From positions 288,645,078 to 288,709,077 of the forward strand of contig NC_133660.1 in the NCBI RefSeq assembly GCF_037893015.1: DNA of 64,000 bases, in the 5' to 3' direction. The stretch comes from Macrotis lagotis. Taxonomy: Eukaryota > Chordata > Mammalia > Peramelemorphia > Peramelidae. Positions 25,178 through 37,003 of this stretch are shown here, piece by piece; within the stretch, counting starts at the first letter, position 1, and each line of letters opens with the position of its first letter. Position numbers and translations under genes: made by a program. A model generated the notes under the pieces. That model was not told the DNA's origin, made no database searches, and saw nothing but the letters and a program-made list of their open reading frames with translations.

Positions 25178-25320
25178 TTTTTACTTTTTGCAAGGTGATG
25201 GGATTAGATGGGCCCATGGGGATTGGTGCTGGGTCTCTGAGGTGGGATGTACGCTTGGGGCCTCTTGGTCCCAGGGCTGGTGCTCTGTCCTCCATGCTAA
25301 TCTGCTGCCCTGCAGCACAA
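25178..25320 (-). mobile_element. tRNA-derived SINE, strongly diverged
   Basis: Antisense skeleton still visible: 'tttttgcaaggtgatggg', 'gtctctgaggtggga' and 'cagggctggtgctctgtcct'. It lies inside the half-L1. Confidence 0.6.
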
Positions 25321-28300
25321 TTTTGATGAGGGACAGAGTGAAAAGAGAGAGAAAATACAATCATTGGTAGTGGTGAGAAATGGATGATGGGAATTACAAT
25401 TAACAACAACAGTGGAAGTAACTTCTCTGATGGACTTATGATAAAGAATTCAATCCATCCACCCCAAGACAGAGCTGATGGTATTGGGACACAGACAGAG
25501 GCACAATTTTATTTTTCAATTTCTTTCACTATATTTCTGGTGAGGTTTTTTTTTTTTTATTGGGGGGAAGGGAATATGTTTACTCTTACAGCAAGACTAG
25601 TCTAGTAATGTATAAATAAAGATATAAATGTAAATTTTAAAAAATAAAATAAAATTTTACAAAAGCAAAAACAAAAAATAGGACATTATGCTTTTTTTTT
25701 TCCAATAAATGAATTAGAGGGCACTGGATGTGATGAACACTCAATAACATTAAAATAAAAAGAATCACTTTAACCTGAAAAAAAGTTTGAGAAGGAGCAA
25801 AGTAAAAATCTACTTAGAAATTCTGAAAATCAAAGGAGTAATTAATAAAATTGAAAATAAGAGTATCATTGAACTAATAAACCTGAAATGGTTTATGAAA
25901 AAAACAAAGAGATATAAACATTAGTTAATATGATTAAGTAAAGAAAGCAAAAGAACAAATGACCAGTATCAAAAGTGAAAATATTAGTTCACCACCAAAG
26001 AAGAGGAGAAAATTCATAGCTATTCATCCCCTTGTATAGCAATGAGTTTGACAATTTGAATAAAATGAATGAATATTTACAAACATCTAAGCTGTCCAGA
26101 TTAACAGAAGAGGAAATAAAATGTTTAAATGATGCCATTTCAGGAGAAAAAAATGAAGAAACCATCATTAAACTTCTTAAGAAAAAATCTCCAGGCCAAG
26201 ATAGATTTACAAGTAAATTCTACCAAAATTCTACCAAATTCTACCAAACTTTTAAGGAGCAATTAAGGTTATTTACAAAATTAAGAAGTTTTTTTTTTCC
26301 AAACTGCTTTTTTGACACTAATAGAATGCAGATATCTAAACCAGTATGAACCAAAACCAAAACAAAGAAAATTATAGTCCAATCTCCCAAATCAACATTG
26401 ATGCAAAAATTTTAAAGAAAATTTAAGCAAAGAGATTACAGCAAGTTGTTATTATGCTAATGCAGCATGATCAAGTGGGATTTAAACTAGATAGGCAGGG
26501 ATTGATTCAGTTTTAGGAAAACATTTCGTATAATTGACCCTATCTATGCCATTTCACTCTCTCAAGAACTGTTGTAAAAGCCTTTGACAAAATACAACAG
26601 CCATATCTATTAAAGACCCCAGAGACTTTAGGAATAAATGGAGTTTTCCTTAAAATAATAAGCAGTATTTAACTTAAAACTATCAACAAGCATTATATGT
26701 AATGGGATTACTAGCAGCATTTCCACTAAGATCAGGGATGAAGCAGGGATTCTCATTATCACTCCATCTATTGAATTAGAGATGTTATCTTTAGCAATAA
26801 GAGAAGAAAAAGAAATCCAAAGAATAAGAATTGATGATGAGGAAACAAATCTTTAACTGTTTCTAGACTATATGTTGGTATACTTAGAGAGTCCTCTAAC
26901 ATTAACTCAAAAACTACTTGAAACAATTAACAACTTTTGTAAAGTAACATGATAAAAATGAACTCATAAAATTCATCAGCAGTTCTCTATATGATTAATA
27001 AATCCCAAAGGCAAGAGATGGAAAGAAAAATTCCATTTTGGTTAACTGTGGATGATGTAAAATATTTGAGAATCTACCTCCCAAAACAATCTTGAAACTA
27101 TAGGAGCATTATCGCAAAATACTTTTTGCACAAAAAAAGATGAAATTTAAATAGTGGGGAAAATGTCAATTATTATTAGTGGAGCTAAAATAATAACAAA
27201 ATCACTATTCTACCCAAATTAAATTGTTTATGCAGTGCCATACAAACCAATCTATCAAAAAAAACTATTTTACAAAGCTAGAAAAGTTGTAAGAAAATTC
27301 ATCTGGAAAAAGAAAACCTTAAGAATATCAAGAGTATTGAGGGGAAAAATACAAAGGAAGGGGATCTAGTTGTTTCAAATCTAAAGCTATGTGATAAAGG
27401 GACAGCCATCAAAACTATTTCTTATTGGCTAAGAAGCAGAGGAATGGACCACTGAAATAGAAACAATAATAAATAACTATAGTAATCTATTGTTTGAAAA
27501 ATCCAAAGACAATAGCTTCTGGGATAACAACTCACTTTTCAAGGAATTGAAAATTTGGGGAAAACTGGAAACTAGTAAGGCAAAAAGTAGGCATAGACCC
27601 ACAAATCACACCCTCTACCAAATTATGGTCAAAAGATATAGAGCATTTAATCATAAAAGATGATACCATAGGCCAATTAAAAGTATAAGAAATACTCAGC
27701 TATTGACTCTGTGGAGGGGAGAGAAATTTATAGCCAAACAATAAATAGAAAACATTGTAAATTGCAAAATGGATGATGTTGACTATATTGGAAGGTTTCC
27801 CCTTAAGTAAACCAATGCAGCCAAGATTAGAATGAATGAAGGAAGCTGGGAAACAATTTTCACAGCTAGGGTTTCTGATAGGAAATGCAATTCTAAAATA
27901 TAAGAGAATTGATTCAAACTTTTAAGATAGCAAGTCATTTCCCATTTGATAAAAGAAAAAAGAATATGAACAGTCAGTTTTTAGATGAAGACATTAAAAC
28001 TATTTATGGCTATATGAAAATAAAATCTTTCCAAAACATTACTGATTAAAGAAATGAAAGTTAAAACAAAACTATGAGGTGCTACGTCACACCTATCAGA
28101 TTGTCTTAGCTGACAAAAAAGGAAAATGATCAATTTTGGGGAGGATCTGGGAAAATTGGGACTTAAATTCTTTGTTGATGAAGTTGTGAACTGATAACAG
28201 CCATCTGGAGAGCAATCTGGAAATATGCCCTATATCCCAAAGAAATCATAAAAAGAATTCAAAAATATAGCTATTCTTTTTGTTGTGGAAAAGAAATGGA

Positions 28301-28639
28301 AATTTAGGGGATGATCATCAATCATGGAATGATTGAACAAGATATAGTATATGAGTATTATGGAGTATGATTTTTCTGTAAAAAATCATGATTTATTGGA
28401 CTTTAGAGAAGCACAGAAAGTATTATAAGAACTGATGCTGAATGAAGAGAGCAGAACCAAGAGAACATTGTACACATTAACCACAACATGGTGAGACATT
28501 ATCAGCTGTGATGGATGCAGTTCTTCTCAATACTTCAGAGAGACCTGCTGGGGACAATGCCATTAACATTGAGAGGAAAAAATTATGGAATTTGAATTTA
28601 AAACAAACATATATTCACTTTTTAAAACCATTGCTTTTG

Positions 28640-28905
28640 TTTTTATTGATGGGAAGATTTTCTTGATTACATTTTGCCACCTGAAGCCCAGTCAATGGGA
28701 TTAAAGGGAAGAGGGTTAGGGAGGAGCTTGCACTAGGGTATAAATAAACTTTGCTTCTTGCACTCCCTTGTACTCCCTGGCGGGTGCAACTAGTGTGGGA
28801 AAAAGGGGTTAATGCCTTCTCATGGGAAGGCAATAAATTCCTTTCTGTTTTCAAAGTATCTAAATCTCTTTTGAATTTTTAAGTTGTGGTCACTATACCA
28901 CACAA
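28640..28905 (+). mobile_element. LTR-like fragment (fossil, tentative)
   Basis: A compact block with a TATA-like tataaataaa near 28739, an AATAAA near 28832 and a T-rich end about 60 bases further, the spacing expected of a retroviral LTR. It lies at the 3' end of the L1. I could not find a convincing target duplication, so the limits and family are uncertain. Confidence 0.4.
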
Positions 28906-31110
28906 TAATTTTTGGATAGTGGTTTCTGTAACATGCAGTTGGTTTAAATTTCCACTTCAACTACAAGTAGATTTCTGCTTTTGAAGAAATTATTTGCCTC
29001 GGTCACATGCCCTCAACTTTAAAATGAGGTACTGGAAGTGAATTATAACCAAAGTTACTTTTAAAACTCATGTAAGGTAATTTCCAAATTGTCTATTTTG
29101 TTTTATTTTGTCTAATCCAATCCTCAGTATTTCAGGCATTATTGAATTGCATCATTTAATGTTTCTAAAATAAGGGCCGTCCTGATGTGTTCTTGGTGCT
29201 TTCTTCTACATAGATTTTTTTAAAAAGTTTCTTTTTATTAGGTTCCTGTTGTTAAACTTTTGTGAATGTTCTCTTCTGCCATACCATGCTAACTCCTGGT
29301 GAGAACTTGGCACGTAGGGTTTTCATCTTCATATCCATCACATGCACTTAAAAACTTAAATCCCCCCACATTCCCATAGTATTCCCTTGTATTGATACAT
29401 AATCTAGATTTTAAAAGGAAAGTGTTCTTTAGAATGACTTTTAATCTTTCTCTTTATTCTCCCTGTCTGTAAAATATTGCAAGTTCTAAAAATGGAAATA
29501 AAATGGAACTCAATGAGCTAACATTCCTATGAAACAGACGATACACAAATACATAATTCATATCAGATATTTGCCAAAAATTACAGATTTTCGCAGAGGA
29601 CAGTCACTACCAAGTGCTTGAGATGTAAGGGGAAGAGGATTAGAAAATCTTATAGGAGGTCAGATTTGAGTTGAATTTTTAAGGAGTTCAGGGAAAGGAG
29701 AAAATGAAATTCAGCAAACAGTGCAATGAAGGAATGAGGAAAAGGCAGTGAGAATGGATAGAATCAAATTATGGGATATTTTTGCAGCATTATCCATTTC
29801 ATTCCAGCTGGCTTAGTATGGAAAATTAAGGGCAATTGCACCTCTCATTTCAATTCTATTTCTAATTCTCCCTGTCCAATCTCCTCACCTTTGCGTTGTA
29901 TAAACCCTATCTTGTTCCAAAGTACAGCTACAGTGTATGCCCCTATCTCAGTTATTGGTATACTCTTCCTCTTATAATTAATTTGTTCTTACCATTTTAT
30001 TTAAGAAACTTGTATAGGGCCATACATGTGGCAATGTCATTATTGTTAACCCTTTTTGAGGAAGCTTCACTTGTAGGTTCACCTCTCACACTGTTTAATG
30101 TTCTGAGCACATCAGCCGTTAGGTTGGACCTAAACAGAACTACCCACTGTGTCATGTAACAGGCATCATCTGAAATTTATCTCAAAAAAATGATTGATTC
30201 AGACAAAAAAAAATCCAATAGGTATTTTGTATGGATAAGGAATTGTGCTGAAATCAGGGACTACAAAATAGGATAAAAGAGTGCAATCTGCAACTCAAAG
30301 AAATAATATTTAGGAAAACAACATGCAGCCTTCTAAATAAAAGCAAGTTATGTAGCGAAAATATATTAAAAATCATATTGTCCTCACTAAAATTTGTTCA
30401 TCATCTAACCTCAAACTGACAAAATAAGCCCAGGTCTGAGTATGGAAGCAGGTTTGGAAATAATCAGATTTGGGGAGATTTGGCCATTCTCCCTAAGTTT
30501 AAACATTTCTTCGATGTCTTTTCCAGTTCCTAGGATCCTGACAATACCACCTGATAATAAGATCCTGATCTAAGATCTTGATCAGATCATGAGAACCAGC
30601 ACAGAGCCTTTTATTTTGGAAACTGATTTTAGCTTGAGGACCAGGAATTATTCTTTGGAGTTCATACTATAATCGGGAAAAAAAAATCTATAATTTTTTA
30701 AATGCTGTTAAAATGCTATTGTTTCATTGTTTATTGTACCCCTAGCCTTTCATCTTTTATCTGGTTTTGGCCACATGTGAGAAGTATTTCCCCATTTTGC
30801 CCTCAGTGCCCAGATAAGACTATAAAACCTGGGCTGGACCTCTACTCCAGTCAAAGTTGGAAAGTCCAAGCCAGCCACCAGTTTCAGCCTTCTCATTATC
30901 AGGTCAAAGGTCCTTACCCCACACACCCTGGTTGCATATATTTCATTAAATAGAACACAATATTTGTACTTCTCTTATGCAGCTATCATGAATTATTGCA
31001 TTTTAATATTAGTTTTAAATGTATCTAATTCTACTTACAAAATTAAATTATTTGAGAGCAAGGAGAAAAATATTATCATTTCTCAACTTTATAACTCCCC
31101 TAGTGTTCAG
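28906..31110. repeat. OR-unit flank relics E, mixed orientation
   Basis: 28910-29180 resembles 39530-39790 in plus orientation. 29870-30060 and 30060-30370 resemble the reverse complements of 41870-42000 and 39400-39530. 30720-31110 resembles 38860-39160 in plus orientation. No OR gene is present. The mosaic suggests rearranged, OR-less copies of the unit, or a separate interspersed repeat that the units carry. 29500-29760 also looks like an old repeat. Confidence 0.5.
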
Positions 31111-31124
31111 AAGTTTTGGTTCAG

Positions 31125-31435
31125 ATTGGAGAAGAAATGATCATAAAACTAAAGATTATTATCTTCAATTTTTCAAAAAGTTGTCTTATGTACTATATAA
31201 GTTTCCTATCTCTAATATTCAATTTCTTCCTCAACATATTCAATTTTGATCAATGCATATCTTGGAGACAATGAAAAGATTATCAGATTGCCTTCTGTTG
31301 GGTGGAGGGGGAAGGGAAGGAAAGGGAGAAAACTATAAAATTCAAAACCTTGCAAAAATTACTGGTAGAAACTACTATTGTATACAATTGGAAAACAAAT
31401 ATAAATGAAGTATTTATACAATAAAAAAGTAGTCT
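31125..31435 (+). mobile_element. L1 3' UTR, severely 5'-truncated
   Basis: 'aagattattatcttcaattt' through 'aaacttgcaaaaattactgg'-like sequence and 'gaaactactattgtatacaa' match the L1 tail at 3520-3790. Confidence 0.65.
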
Positions 31436-32438
31436 AATTGGCATTACTGTGTTATAAGCAGCCATAAGATATTTCTTTTCTTGTTGTGATAAGTGTCACA
31501 TTCTATGCGAAAAAAAAATGCCAACACTAAATACTTGTCAATTAAAGTTTTAAAAGATAGCGTTCCAATGGCTCCCTAACATACTTAATTATGGTGCTCC
31601 TGGCATGATTATGACAATTTGCTTATAAAGAGCAAAGAGGCACACAAGGACATCTTTCTTTATATATATTAAGTGTCCTTTACAGACAGAAGTTTCAGAC
31701 AATCCTTTTCAGTGAGCCAGGTTCGAAGAATGCCAGAATAGTGCTTTCTTCAAAAGAATCTTATCCCAACTGAGACTGAGATGGTTCTCTCAAAGGTCAC
31801 TCACTCCAGTTGCAGTATTAAAGTCAAACTTCACAGGTTTAATAGCTTCACTGGCATGTTGCTATCTTTCTATTTTAACATGCCTGATGTCAGATAGATC
31901 AATTATCGATTTATTGTAATATAGCAATTACCTATAACCAGACCTTCAGGTGACTTGAGTACTAAAGAAATCAAGAAATGTGCCAGGCTATAACTAGGTA
32001 TAAGAGATCCAGAGAAAATTCATAACTCAATTGTCACTTATGGACCCATGAACAGTGCTGTTAATGAAATACAATAAACAGAATGTGAAATATAATAATC
32101 CTAATTCACCTTTAGAACTGAAATTTTTGTTACAACAACAACTCTTTTGCAATGAATCCGCCCATGGTTAATAAAACTAAATATCTCCTTTGGCTAGGAG
32201 ATTGTCCATCATCTCCAGACTTCTATATAGAAATTAGTTAGAGATTGCCACAGAGAAATCTCAAATTGTCACTATTATTTTGACTTTCACATTTTGCATA
32301 GGTGTTTTTCCCTCAAAGCAAGCAATCACAGTTTTAGGATCTATCAATCTATCTATCGATCTCTATAGATCTATCTATCTATATCTGTAGAGATTGATAG
32401 AGAGATAGATATCTACACATACATATATCCACAATAAT

Positions 32439-32497
<59 letters not shown>

Positions 32498-33648
32498 TAT
32501 ATCTGGAATGTATCTATACATAAACTTGTTTAACTACTATGTTCAAAATAGAAATTATTACTTTCAGAATTCTTTAAAACCATTAGAACGTCTTAGGTGA
32601 CTTTAAATGTCCAACTTGTATTAGTAATTCCAATGTAATAAAACAATAAGAACAACCAGGTATCCAAGTCAACCCATGCAATATGAATTTTTTAAAATGC
32701 TTCTGTTATTACATTCCACCTTATTTAGTAATATTTGGAATCCTAGTGGTGGTCTTGATATGTCCCTTTCATGATCCTTACAAAATAATCAGGTTTTAAT
32801 TCCAGGCTCCAATACTATTAAAAATATCTTATTGGCTCATAAGAGATAATCAAATAATTATAAGTTTACAAAGGCATATCACATAGTTGATAAAGATTTT
32901 TCCATATGTTACTTTACAGGACCCCCCCCACACACACACTAGCAGAAAACAACCTACAATCAGGACATACTTTCCAGTTTCTGTTTCCTCTGTCTGCAAT
33001 TTTCATGGGGGAAGAAATCTGCAACTTTGACTTCTTTAAAATTATACATATAATTATTATCTTACATTAAACAAAAGATATTTATGCTAACATCTCATTC
33101 TCTTAGAACATAAGCAAACAATGAAGAGGTTTTCCTTAAGACTGATCTTATAACTCATTATCTTTTGCATTTGTTTCATGTGCTTATTTACCACTATCTC
33201 AAATATGCTAATGAGGATTCCAAGGATTCAATCTTTTACATATTATAATTTAAAAAACCCAGTTAACTCTTATTTATGCCATGAATGAATGCTAGGTAAT
33301 GATACCTTCATATCAAATGAGATTTTAAATTGATACATTTTCCTTTTTCAAATAAGAGATAAATAGATTTTACTTTAGTCATATATATGTATATATTTTA
33401 TATGTATATATATATATATTTCCCCTTTTATAAACATGTGATGAGAGACAATTACAATTTTTTTCATCACAAGCATAAGACCTTGTGAGATTTTGTGACA
33501 ATGTATTATCAATATCAATTTAAGATCAAAACAAATATAACAGAATTTAGTACAATATTTCTCCTTCCCAAAAGAAAGTTTCTCTCCAATTTAGCAGTTT
33601 TCATTTTTCAACCACAGGGGGGAGACATTTCCTATCAAAAAACTTTTT
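31436..33648. other. AT-rich DNA, no recognised gene
   Basis: No open frame over 60 codons and no known repeat that I can name, apart from a (TA)n run at 32442-32488 and TATA-rich DNA at 33380-33420. It is not visibly shared with the OR units. Confidence 0.5.
32442..32488 (+). repeat. (TA)n microsatellite
   Basis: Uninterrupted TA dinucleotides followed by CACA and TATA variants. Confidence 0.95.
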
Positions 33649-33651
33649 TTT

Positions 33652-33810
33652 AGGGGGGGCTAGGTTTCACAGTAGATAAAGCACCGGCCCTGGAGTCAGG
33701 AGTACCTGGGTTCAAATCCGGTCTCAGACACTTAATAATTACCTAGCTGTGTGGCCTTGGGCAAGGCACTTAACCCCATTTGCCTTGGAAAAAAAAAACC
33801 TAAAAAAAAA
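33652..33810 (+). mobile_element. tRNA-derived marsupial SINE
   Basis: Sense copy with 'gcaccggccctggagtcagg' and 'gtgtggccttgggcaaggca', ending in A runs. It lies tail to tail with the next SINE. Confidence 0.9.
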
Positions 33811-33824
33811 GACTTTTTTAAAAA

Positions 33825-33965
33825 AATTTTTTGCAATGCTAATAGGGTAAAGTGGCTTACCCAAGGTCACCTAGCTAGGTCATTATGAAGTGTCTGACTT
33901 GAGATTTGAACTCAGGTCCTCCTGACTCCAGGGTCCAAGCTCTTAAGGCACCACCTAGCCACCCC
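33825..33965 (-). mobile_element. tRNA-derived marsupial SINE
   Basis: Antisense copy starting in T-rich sequence and ending 'caccacctagccacccc'. With the preceding sense copy it forms an inverted pair about 15 bp apart. Confidence 0.88.
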
Positions 33966-35046
33966 TTATCAAGACTTCTAAAACCCTTTTTAAAGCATCC
34001 TGAGGGCAGGCAAAGTTGTTGTTAACAAAAATATAGCTTGACAAGTAGATCAACTGGAATATGAAAAGAAGTCTAAGGTTTCTTTTTTTTGTTTTGCTTT
34101 TCCAGGGAATTAATTAATTTTTAAAAGAACAATAAAGAAAAGAATAGAAAAGGAAATAAAAGGTTGAATAGGAAAGTTTGGAGAGAGAATACCACTTCAA
34201 CATAGCAGGTACAAAACCAAATTAAGTCAAAAGCATTTTATAAGAAACAGAATGTCATCATCAAAATTTCATGGCATTAGATTCCATACAGGGAATTTTA
34301 AAGGGAACTTAGAAGTTCACTAGCAGTAAATCCAATGAACTTGGCAGTAATTAAACCTATCACAGCTGTAAAAAGTCTGAAGAAAAATGTCTGTGTGTAG
34401 ATATGCAAAGTCTTTGCCATAAGTTAGAGGAATGAAAATTCCTAAACATTCCTAAATTTGTCTCACAAGTTTCATTGCAGCTGAATTATGACTATGGTTA
34501 AATATTCCTCTTTCAAAAGAAATATGACAGATAAGAGAGTGAAGTGAAGCAATGAATATTAAGAAGATATAGCCACCTGAGAAAGTCCAGCAATCAATGA
34601 AGGGAAATAAGATGGAGATCAATTAGTTGAAACACATTGGTGGACCATAGAGAAGTGATTTTGCTTTCAAAGTTTACACAAACCATCTAATTAGTAAGAG
34701 GAACTAAATAATTGTTTGGAAACTGAATCACAAGCCTGGCATGTAGTTTTTATAATCATTCAGTGGTCATGGGAAAATTTAATATTTAAAGTTTCCTACA
34801 TCATTTCCTTTCTGTGAAAATCAGAGCAAATAATAGATCCTAATTTGACTTAATTTTGAATTCATTCTGCAAAATATTGAAGACCCAAGAATAATTAATT
34901 TTAGTCTTGAAAGATTGTCATGAACACTAAAGAAGTGATCACTGACATGAAAATTCTGGGAAACGTAGAACAGAAAACATCTTTTATATATGAAGGAATA
35001 TAAACTTTATAGTGTTTTAGCATGTATTTTAGACTTTAAGAAATAA
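33966..35046. other. No recognised feature
   Basis: AT-rich, no open frame and no repeat that I can name. Confidence 0.45.
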
Positions 35047-35192
35047 TGTTTGTCCTTCATTTCAAAGAAGATTATGACCTCAGGGAAGAGATACCATGAC
35101 AAGCTAATGAATTGGATTTTAAGTGCGGGGAGCGCTATGCTAAGTCACCAGCCTCAGTTTCTCCTCCAGAGCCACTGGAATCCAATGGTCAG
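35047..35192 (-). mobile_element. RTE-tailed (Mar1-like) SINE, antisense
   Basis: It reads 'gtccttcatttcaaagaaga', 'gtcaccagcctcagtttctc' and 'ctccagagccactgg', the reverse complement of the SINE at 61043-61236. It is cut at its 5' end by a (CATA)n run. A 60-codon frame across it is not a gene. Confidence 0.75.
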
Positions 35193-35227
35193 GTACATAC
35201 ATACATACATACATACATACATACATA
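35193..35227 (+). repeat. (ACAT)n microsatellite
   Basis: Tandem ACAT units at the edge of the antisense SINE. Confidence 0.95.
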
Positions 35228-35891
35228 AATAAGCACACATTAGTAACATAACCAGTTGCTAATAAAATGATCAAATATTTGAACATTCCCAAAAGATCCT
35301 ACATTTTAAAATATGGTATCTGTACACTGAGAGATATTGATAAATCTACATATATTAATACATATTTAAGTAGGTGATAGATAAATAGAAATGAATATCT
35401 CTCTGTTCATGATCATTTTCCCATGAAGATCTAAGTCTCCTCTCTAAAGTAAACTGTAAAAAAAAACTAAGGTGAATGGACTTGAATTTTGGACAAGATT
35501 GAAGGCCACATGAAAGATCCTCATGGAATCTCAAAGTCTATTAAGACCATATAAGTTAAAAGTGTAAGTTCTTTCTCCATTCCATTGGTAAAATGGCCTC
35601 TACTTTAATTAATTATACTTAAGGGAAAGGTTCGAGAATCTCTGTCTAATAAGGATAAGCTCACAACTTTGACTCCTCTAGGTACTACAGGAACCATTTC
35701 CCCAAAGGACAATGGGAAATATATTTCCACTAACCCAATGTTCATCAAATATTTCAACAAATATAGTATTTTACCAAGTACAGTTTCAGCTCCTGTTGTC
35801 CTCTGAAGCTTCATATGATAACAGAATTAATTTAGTGAGAACAAAGATAATATTTGAATGCTGTCTAGCATCTGATTTGGAGAGGAAACTA

Positions 35892-35892
35892 C

Positions 35893-35941
<49 letters not shown>

Positions 35942-35970
35942 CAGACAGATAGATAGATAGACACACACAC
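35892..35970 (+). repeat. (ATAG)n microsatellite
   Basis: Long ATAG run with ACAG and ACAC variants at its right end, in unit B only. Confidence 0.95.
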
Positions 35971-36943
35971 ATCTTGAAAAGGAGAAATGCTACAATTCCA
36001 CTCAGGTAATTTTTTTTTAATTTTTAATTTTTTTATATTCTATTTCAATATGGTGAATTTGCTTAGTTAAATAAATGGGTGTTGGTTCTTGGATTTCATG
36101 TTTTTATTATTCACACTTTAGAAAGTCAATATGTCACAGCAGGTTTGAATTAAGGAAAACTGCAACTTAAACCTTTCCTCAAGTATTTGGTATTTGAGTA
36201 TCTGAGGAAAAGCCATTTAACCTCTCTGAGCTTCAATTTCTCATCCATAATGTGAGTAGAAAACCTATTGCACTTCAGGGAGTTTGTTTCAGCTGAGGAC
36301 GTGATATTTGCAAAATAATGTCATTATTTTCCATAATTATTATTATTAATCATTATTGTCATCATTGTTATTTCCTACATGAACAGACACCACCTCCAGA
36401 TTGGCAGATTGGGAGAAATTGTACAAATTTTTATTAAAGTGCGAAAATATCTGCTCTGCCCCTCTCTCAGGGTATAGGTAAGTACTCAATGAAACAATTC
36501 CGTTTTAGAAAATATTTTTAAATTTTGTGCTAATAAAATAATAGTCATGAGTATTTTAATTATGATTAATATTATCACTATCATTATTTAACAGACCTTA
36601 AGACAGTAGCTAGAGAAATGACCTGGTAACTGAATTCAAATCCAGACTATGACAGAAGCTTTTTTGTGTCTTTTGCCTAATCACTTCCCAGTGCTTGAAG
36701 ATGCTAAGACTATCATAAGTTAATATCATTGGATTCACATGATTTTTTTTTTCTCCAGGTATATCTGTCTTTTGAAAACAATAACAGATCTCATTAAATA
36801 TTATTAATAGAGATTGCTTAAAATTTATTGTTTTATAAGTCATATTGTGGCCCTTTAAAATAACTCTTATTGCCTCTCTAACGTGATGAGTAAGAAAGTT
36901 CTTGGTCTTTCTATGTAATAAAGTGTTTCTACGCTCTCCTTTC

Positions 36944-36946
36944 AGA
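36944..36946 (+). other. Likely splice acceptor of the OR gene 2 coding exon
   Basis: A pyrimidine-rich run ends in TTTCAG at 36945, followed by ATTTTGATATCTTCT, closely matching the site upstream of OR genes 1 and 3. The exon would start 58 bases upstream of the ATG. Confidence 0.6.
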
Positions 36947-37003
36947 TTTTGATATCTTCTACCTATAGTGATTCAAGAAGAATTATATAGTACACCACCA
37001 TAC

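Larger units (their letters stand above)
23057..25778 (+). mobile_element. Half-L1 (HAL1-like) element, no ORF2
   Basis: It begins inside ORF1. The RNA-binding/C-terminal part is readable at about 23140-23560, with 'ttccaggggaaaagatggac' encoding the FQGKRW block near 23472. It continues as a non-coding spacer and ends in A-rich sequence near 25620-25690, with no endonuclease or RT between. HAL1 elements (ORF1-only L1 derivatives) are known from mammals. The last ~90 bases (25690-25778) are of uncertain origin. It contains a solo LTR and a degraded SINE, and is flanked by 15-bp repeats with one mismatch. Confidence 0.6.
22610..28615 (+). mobile_element. L1 ORF2 and 3' end, split by a half-L1-like insertion
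   Basis: 22610-23056 is the ORF2 endonuclease-to-RT linker. 25779-28615 continues with RT, C-terminal region and 3' UTR. 'ctagaaattctgaaaatcaaagg'-type sequence at about 25815 resumes where 23056 stops. The RT catalytic block at 26857-26880 reads LFLDYMLV where the family has LFADDMLV, and many stops are present, so it is dead. Repeats aaaaaagttggagaa (23042-23056) and aaaaaagtttgagaa (25779-25793) bracket the insertion. The 5' end is truncated. Confidence 0.7.

Noticed and set aside
33680-33740. tRNA-like heads with B-box-type GTTCAAATC in many places
   Set aside because: They belong to SINE copies, with SINE bodies and A-rich tails, and are not standalone tRNA genes.
35194-35227. Short regularly spaced repeats that might suggest an array
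   Set aside because: Plain tetranucleotide microsatellites with no spacers. Nothing resembling a CRISPR array is present.
36968-37003. GTG-initiated extension of OR gene 2
   Set aside because: Mammalian ORs start at ATG. The 12 extra codons overlap the inferred 5' UTR.
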